NCBI GenBank assembly: GCA_019787685.1
Contig: JAHNUO010000009.1
Location: forward strand, 1,550,001-1,614,000
Reading direction: 5' to 3'
Source: Chiua virens
Lineage: Eukaryota > Basidiomycota > Agaricomycetes > Boletales > Boletaceae
DNA: 64,000 bases
Position numbers and translations under genes: made by a program. Positions 58,301 through 64,000 of the stretch are shown in pieces; position 1 is the first letter of the stretch, and each line of letters opens with the position of its first letter. A model generated the notes under the pieces. The model was given only the letters and a program-made list of their open reading frames with translations. It ran no database searches and had not been told where the DNA came from.

Positions 58301-58863
58301 GTGGCTTCTGCGGCAAGAAGCTGGGGAACAAGAGAGACAACGTGCGGAACAGCAACGTCTGCAACAAGAAGCAGAGGAACGGGAGAGGCAAGCCGCAGAG
58401 CAGCGTCGACAACAAGAATTGGAATGGGAGAGGCGGGCTGCAGAATGGCGTCAGCGGCAAGAAGCAGAGGAGCAAGAGAGGCGACGTGCAGAACAGAAAC
58501 GCCAGCAACAAGAGGCGGAGGAGCGGGAGCGGCAGGCTACAGAGCAGCGTCAGCAACGAGTGGCAGAGGAACAGGAGAGACATCGCAAGGAACAGCGTCA
58601 GCGGCAAGAAGCTGTGGAACAGGGGAGACGTCTTGCTGAGCAGCGTTTACAACAACAAGTAGAGGAACGGGCGAGACTGGCCGCGGAGCAACGTCGCCAG
58701 CGGGAAGCCCGGAGTGCACTGGGACGGCAACAGGCAGAGCAACGTCATCTCCGGGCAGAGGAATGGGACAGGCATCTCAGAGCAGCAACGTGACGAAATG
58801 CAGGAGAGGCTCAGAGCAGACGACGACCAAGCAGGATGTGGCTGCGGATGTGCGATTATGTAG
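55323..58863 (+). CDS. RBR-type E3 ubiquitin ligase with CCCH zinc finger and coiled-coil tail
   Basis: Start MSSSSRSVHAQDR at 55323. The first exon encodes a CCCH finger (PCRF.TGQGHCRFGDKCKYSH pattern) once two extra bases near 55350 and 55373 are ignored. Then a basic disordered linker, an RRM-like stretch (FETCTIRFANLPLDVKEDDI), further repeats of that kind (about 56400-56900), a KH-like region, and RING1 (CPICYDNISSPHQLGCGHTY with CVACLRHY), IBR (HCKTPDCTQIYR, CPSCFSAVCNACHDDAHHG), and RING2 (KKCPQCTVPIEKTEGCNHVTC, then RCGAHICWHCLGVY after the intron near 58054-58105), the RBR layout with the catalytic-type Cys in RING2 (CNHVTCR). A Q/E/R-rich coiled coil with repeated units (58210-58800) follows. 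In the frame that best continues the coil, the protein ends GCGCGCAIM at TAG 58861; in the other it stops at 58791. Frame breaks near 56474, 56485, 56513, 56577, 56697, 58230 and 58780. Confidence 0.82.
58210..58800 (+). repeat. imperfect repeats encoding the RBR coiled-coil tail
   Basis: Units built on gaggagcaagagaggcg / cagaggaacgggagagg and cagcgtcgacaacaa words, encoding EEQERRRAEQKRQQQEAEERERQ-like blocks (shown by parts: EEQERRRAEQ, RQQQEAEERERQ). About a dozen copies. Composition keeps the other strand and frames open, which explains the shadow frames there. Confidence 0.75.
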
Positions 58864-59165
58864 AGTTGACGGGTGGACACTTGTATTCTTCGACAAGATG
58901 TTATGACTGTAACTCATACAAGCTACGCTAACTCTAACGGTCATTATAGCACACTGATACCCTAACGCAATCTGAACTAGGTGTATTTCTGTTATACGTT
59001 GCCGATGCTGGTATAAATGAACGCCGAAAACTTTTGAGGATCCATCTCTTTGTCTCTCGGAACGAATCTACACGGGAATGGGAGTGGGTGTCTACAGAAT
59101 CTTGTCCGAGTCGAGATATCTCTTCAGGTGAAATGGTCCGCACGTCATGCACCATGTCATGCACT
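58864..59165. other. 3' flank of RBR gene and of the P450 fragment
   Basis: 302 bases, convergent transcription expected. Nothing assignable. Confidence 0.3.
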
Positions 59166-59470
59166 TCACGTCGTCCGATTCCTCGGTCTTTTCAATGCTG
59201 AAAAGGCGTCCCCGACATGTCTTCCCGGACTACCCAGCAATATCACCGTGTTGGAGAGCACAACGGAAATCCGAGGCACATCCACGTACCAGATTCGCCG
59301 TCCAAAGCCAAATATCCAAGGAACATTGTCCTCGTTCAGCGTGCCATCTTCGCGCAGGAATCGCTCTGGCACGAATGTATCATGGTCGGGATATTTGTTC
59401 TTGTCGCGCGACATCGCCCTGTCAATACGCCATCCATATTCAATACAGAACACACTCGAAACTGCCACTC
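59166..59470 (-). pseudogene. cytochrome P450, C-terminal fragment
   Basis: Carries RAMSRDKNKYPDHDTFVPERF (the pre-haem PERF motif) and the haem-binding loop FGFGRRIC-PGRHVGDA, whose cysteine codon is split by a 60 bp GT-AG intron (59230-59289). The rest of a P450 (about 400 residues, including the I helix and ExxR) is not found to the right on the minus strand. A truncated gene, or a fragment carried in by rearrangement. Confidence 0.65.
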
Positions 59471-60113
59471 TTACCAGACTTGGCCGAAACGATGGGGTCC
59501 GAGTCAGGGACCAGTCGATTTAGATATCGACTCGGAGGAGCGTCAAAGGCGAACTGCAGTGCCAGACCAATGCGAAATGCGTCGCATACGATCAGAATCC
59601 GTAACAAGTTGGTACGTTCCAGGTAGCTAAAGCACTGGCAGCCACTTGAAGTCAGCACAGTAGGGTTCCGCATGGGCACGGGTAACACCGCGGTTATTCG
59701 TCAACGGGTATTGCGGGTACGGGTACGGTGTTCTGCGGGTAAGGCTTGGGCTTCTGTGGCAGAGTGTGATGGCGTGAAGCGGACGAAGATGAGTGTTGGA
59801 AGGCCATTTGGAAAGGTGGAGCGACTCGAATGTCGTATAGGTGGTTGACGAGGTCGAATTTTTTATTCCTTTCTACCAAGTAATGCTTTGCTCTTTGAGA
59901 GGTGCGTGTAATTGGGTTGTATTTGTTTATTCCAGGTTCTATGCAAACGACTCATCTCCGGGTCGTATGACAACACGATCCGTGCTCTTGGACATGGAAA
60001 CCGACGAGACGAAGAAATTTCTGCAAGTAAAAGCCACATAGTGTAGTTTCCTTGGCGAAAGAGGGTATGATTTACGCTCTTAATTCTTAATCGTTCTCTG
60101 ATATATTATCATC
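59471..60113. other. spacer without a recognised gene
   Basis: Contains frames of 60-82 codons with no motif. Confidence 0.3.
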
Positions 60114-60755
60114 TTAGAGGTATTCGTCACTGGCTCCCATGACGTCGGGTAGGTCGTACTTGTCCGTATGATCTGTGGATGCTTAAAACGCACACAAGAC
60201 GCCGTGTACTCTTGTTCTCCTTGGTCACCGTGTTCGTGGCTCTTCAACAGCTGTCCGGTCACTTGAATGGTATCCGTGCCGTCGCTCTTTCGGAGCGCAT
60301 CCTTGTCAGTGCTGGAGTAGATAGGCCCTGATTTTCTGGGATTTTCTGGTGGCACGGACGAAGGCGGGAGAGTGGTCAGCGTGACGATCGACGGTATTCT
60401 CGACTGGAAGCGTGGCTGATCTTTATCTCGAAGAACGAAGAGAGATGACAACCTCTCTTACTAGGTGGGAGGTTGCGATTTCATTTTGAACGTCAGGTTT
60501 CACAACGTTGGTACAGCGCCAAAGTGGTTCAGTGGTTCGCAGCGAAAGGGAAGCAAACGATGGTATGTAGCTGTATCTCGTCTTGTCGTCCCTCTTTCTG
60601 TTCAGTGCGCCACGAAGTCTGTTATTCTCCACTTGCAATGGAATGAAGACAAGGACTAACCTTCTCTTGTTGCCCCTACCAGCAGTTGTACGCGATTGAC
60701 TTCCCCAACTCTGCCTTCCAAACCCGCTCGCGGCATCACGGACCCGCGTACTCAT
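60114..60755 (-). CDS. small hypothetical protein
   Basis: I do not recognise this gene. Exon 1 from ATG 60755 encodes MSTRVRDAASGFGRQSWG and a basic stretch ending RGNKRR. A long intron-like segment follows, then FVLRDKDQPRFQSRIPSIVTL, a Pro/Ser-rich part, and a C-terminal segment that after one frame change would read DKYDLPDVMGASDEYL and end in TAA at 60114. The small size, the acidic tail with LPDVMG and the intron structure look like a real gene. Splice sites are not certain. Confidence 0.4.
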
Positions 60756-61958
60756 AGCCTCCCATCGCTCTCAAGCTCAATGTCGTTCGATTGTCACTCC
60801 TCAACGTTGACAGTCGAAGCTTGGTATTTCTGTCAATACGACAACTCTTTCGATAGGTCCTCATTTCCCCTCTCTTCATTTCTCTCACCTGTTCCTGTTC
60901 AGAGATGCCATTGTCCCCGGTAGACAGCGGAGCTATCGACGCCGAGGGATTCTCTATTAGATTTGGACGTGCAGCGATCTTGATAGCCCCTCCGAAACTT
61001 ATTGCCGTGTGGAGACATCAGATATTAGAGAACCGTCACCGCTACTAAATTTGGTTCGGACGGGGGCTGAACGAAGAGTGTGTCGTCCAGGCGCTTGAAT
61101 TGATCGATTTCCTGATTTTTGAATAGGTTTTGATGACCACCCACGAGGGCAAGCAAAATGTCCTCGACACTCTGGAAACAAAGATGGGAGAGAGCAGTGA
61201 CGACAAGTTGATATTCGACTACCTGAATCGTCCACTCGCGAGCCCTGAGCCAGGCGTAGCCCTCTCTGGAGTATGGGTGGCTGCTCTACGGTCATTCTCT
61301 TTTTCCAGCCCTGGGCTTTCTCCTTCAAGCCCTAAATCTTACCCGCCCACTTCCGCTAAAACAATGCACAAGTCGCTTTCGATGCACGAGAGGACTACAC
61401 CCTCCCGTGGTCGGGTCATGAACACCGGCGTTACCAATGGTGTTCCCTTCCATGTTATACAGCGTGCGTGCGTGCGGAACGCCACTCAAGGGACACCTAT
61501 CACAAACCCGATGGGATGGAGTGATCGATCGATCTGAATGGAGAGATGAACGGTACGGTTTCGGAATCCCTGGAGTACAGTGAGGCGAGGCCAATGAGCG
61601 AGGCAGGGAGGCACCGCTTACAGATACAGCTTCGTCAAGAAGATCGTCTACTCCTGTATCTGTAGTCATAGACGAGGGGAATGTGCAACTGCCCGTTCCC
61701 GGGTTCTCAGGGGTGATCCGCATCTCATGAAACTAGTGTCCAGCGTAACTGACAAGTTATTTAGCACTCCCTCCACGGCGGAGAAATCACGGACGTTGAG
61801 CATCCCAAATGTCCTTCCGGACCTTCCACAAGCCAGGATCATTGTTCAGGTCAGCCAAGAGCCACGCCACGAAGGAACAGCCATCGCCATCTAATCAACT
61901 CGCCAGTTCTCATCGCCGCCCAGTCCCGGAATTTTTGGTCCGTTGTCCATTATGATAT
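60756..61958. other. spacer with a hypothetical plus-strand frame
   Basis: A 135-codon plus frame (61130-61537) begins TTHEGKQNVLDTLETKMGE and could be an exon of the following coiled-coil gene, but no splice join to it was convincing. Confidence 0.3.
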
Positions 61959-63115
61959 TTGGATCCACACTCATACCACTATCCTCGTTTAGACCGACTC
62001 GCCGAAGAGATGGCTCAGCGAAGCCCGTTCCTTGCTGAATGTCAAGTCCGAGGTGATTCAGCAGGGCTTGAGTGCAAGTTGTCTGAGGAGCGTAACAAGT
62101 TGCAGGGCTTGAAGGCCGAACTCGCCGTCCGACAGTCCTCAGACCCGACAGGTCCCGTTCTCGCTGCCTGGGAAGCGGAGCGCACTCGACAGGTCGAGGA
62201 AGGTTGCGAGCGGGAGGGTGATTCCTCGGCGTGGCAGACGCAGCGCAAGGCGACGTCCGAGGAAAGGACGAGTCTCCTGGTGCAGTGTGACCGAGTTATC
62301 GGACGCAGCTGCACGAGCTGAAGAAGTTCGTATCCATTTATCGGCATTGGAGGCCGAACGTGTCGCCTGGACGAAGGAACGCGATCCTCTGCTGAAGGCC
62401 ATGACACAACGACCAGAAGAGTTGGCTGCGCCAGCCAAAGTCTGCGGGGAACTGGACGAGGACCGGGTGAAGTGGTCGGAGGCCAAGAAGACTGCATGGG
62501 TCGAGGAAAAAGCCGGATTAGACAGTGAGCGTGCGGCGCTGCAGGAAAAATAAGAATCCTTGTCACGTTCTCGAGGAAGTCCGTGCATCCGTTGTGTCGC
62601 AGAGGTCTGCCACGGCTTCTGCTCGGAAGGACAGACTTCTTCCGTGAACATTATGCACAAGCATCCACGTTCGTCAGTTCCGTGCGGGATGAGAACCTAA
62701 AGCTGGAGAAGAGAGTGAAATAACCGAGGGACAGGCGCATGAAGGTGTCGCAATAATCAAGGTGTTCTACGAGGTATCTCTTTTCTTCGACTCGGCGATT
62801 TGGATCAGTGTGCTCACTGATATCAAGAGTCGTCTCGAGGTTTTGCAGGCTGACATAGCCCGATAGAAAGGGTTGACGGTCCAGGAGCTCTTGCAAGAAT
62901 AGCAACTACGGACGAATGACGAACTTCGTACGAAAGCTGCGCAAGTACCTGAGCTTGTGGATCTTTGTGGCCGTATAATGGCGGAAACCAAATTCCTCGA
63001 AGCTGAGACATTGAAACATGGCTGGGCGCAACAACGCAGCGTCTTCCAACGAAACTATGTGTATCGCAGGATCCTCTTCAGAACAAGAGGAAATCTCTTG
63101 AGTCTAAGCTCCGTC
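61959..63115 (+). pseudogene. coiled-coil protein, decayed
   Basis: Long stretches rich in Glu, Ala, Leu and Arg (AEEMAQRSPFLAECQVRG, LSALEAERVAWTKERDPLL, WSEAKKTAWVEEKAGLDSER, then REHYAQASTFVSSVRDENL and TNDELRTKAAQVPELVDLC). Segments lie in different frames: breaks near 62290 and 62550-62640, a frame loss near 62735, and a TAG at 62900 where the coil continues in the same frame (LQE-stop-QLRTNDELR). No named family recognised. Confidence 0.45.
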
Positions 63116-64000
63116 GGCTCTGAACATCCACATTTTCCAGCGACTATTATCATGCGGCAATGTTGTTCCCCAACGCTTTCTGCTACATCAGTTGAGTCGG
63201 TTCTACCTCCACGGAGGTTCGCTGCCGAAATATCAAGTTTCTTCCGTCGATCTTGGTCGTTTTGGCTTCCCTTGTTACTTTGTTTCCGCAATCAAAGAAC
63301 CGCATGAAACCCTGATATAGGCGCAATCGTCGTACTGAGCATCATGTCGACTTGTCTCCTTGCCTCATTTCGTTGCTGCGCCACGTGCCAATCTGAACAT
63401 CGTCATCGGTCATTTAGTTGAATGAGGCTACCCAGAGTACCTTCTCCCAGATCTCAGCTAACGCCAGAAACGCCAAGTATGCTGGGGTAACAATGAAGTT
63501 CATGCTTCGGCTCGTGAGACAATCCTCTTATTGATAGTCATGTATCTACTCTGCATACTGTGTCTACGAATCGCATGACCAATCTTGCGGGACAAATCAG
63601 CCGTGAGGAAAGCTACAACAGCACAAAGGGCGTAGGAGGGACGGGTAAACAAAACGGCATGCTATTATACACTGACGGGACGACGAGAAAAAGTGGATAA
63701 AAAATAAAACAGAGTGTACACCTGGCGAGACGGCGATGAGAAGGCTGGAAGGAAAAACCAACCCGTGTCCCTGTAATCAATCTCGGCAGGCCAGGCAGAG
63801 AGAATAAGAAAGGAGATGGTGACCTTGACGAGGCGCAGGAGTTATCTAGCTCGACTGATTAGCTTTGTGTAAATACAAAATTTGACTAAGTCCCTCGTGA
63901 CCCGCTGACTATTGCTAATCTTTCCCATTTCGCACGCTCTAACGAGCAATCGCGGGCTGTCTCTTGCGCTCTCAACACTATTCCTATCCATCAAGCCACC
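63116..64000. other. right edge of window, no gene recognised
   Basis: Frames up to 116 codons but none with motifs. The last 300 bases show no open coding stretch on either strand. A gene may begin beyond the window. Confidence 0.3.

Noticed and set aside
58191..58607. Leu-rich minus frame with signal-like hydrophobicity
   Set aside because: Complement of the Q/E/R-rich coiled coil of the RBR gene; composition artefact.
1..64000. CRISPR array or bacterial-type operon
   Set aside because: No regularly spaced identical repeats with unique spacers; genes have spliceosomal introns, so the DNA is eukaryotic.

Overview
The window is a nuclear segment of a filamentous basidiomycete, most likely an Agaricomycete. 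The evidence is many 50-65 bp GT-AG introns, single-copy eukaryotic genes (MAD1, SMC2, kish/TMEM167, ribosomal P1, OPT transporter, NAGLU), and accessory families typical of Agaricomycetes: C2-NACHT-WD40 NOD-like proteins, divergent F-box proteins, seven-helix membrane proteins with a WWEDA motif, and Tnp2/CACTA and Helitron-type elements. A Rhizoctonia/Ceratobasidium-like origin is my best guess from the NLR and F-box flavour, but it is inference.

Layout. 0-8.5 kb, plus strand: MAD1 (spindle checkpoint), a cysteine-rich protein with six serial zinc-ribbon-like units, and a GH89 alpha-N-acetylglucosaminidase. 8.8-13.7 kb, minus: an NLR-type gene with 14 WD40 repeats and two in-frame stops. 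14-26.7 kb: an accessory block with a tandem exon duplication, a degenerate CACTA-like transposon with two coding regions, a minisatellite, a Helitron-type DUF6570 remnant inside inverted repeats, and gene-poor DNA. 26.8-34 kb, minus: an FCP1-like HAD phosphatase, then three tandem paralogues of a seven-helix protein, two of them broken. 34.7-39 kb, minus: SMC2 (condensin). 39.5-42.6 kb, plus: a DUF262-domain protein. 43.3-49.1 kb: kish, an F-box remnant, ribosomal P1 and an oligopeptide transporter. 51.5-53 kb, plus: a GH105-like six-hairpin glycosidase. 53-55 kb, minus: an orphan NLR fragment and a broken F-box gene. 55.3-58.9 kb, plus: a CCCH/RBR ubiquitin ligase with a repetitive coiled-coil tail. 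59-64 kb: a P450 fragment, a small unknown gene and a decayed coiled-coil gene.

Two kinds of damage recur. Conserved genes (MAD1, SMC2, NAGLU, kish, GH105, RBR) carry clustered one-base frameshifts, mostly insertions, that restore the family protein when ignored. Their presence in indispensable genes suggests sequence error rather than gene death. Separately, the transposon, the NLR and the seven-helix copies carry in-frame TGA codons where CGA (Arg) or TGG (Trp) is expected. These are C:G to T:A changes and look like cytosine-deamination decay or RIP-like mutation.

Exon boundaries and frameshift positions were read by eye. They are good to a few bases where stated and approximate elsewhere.
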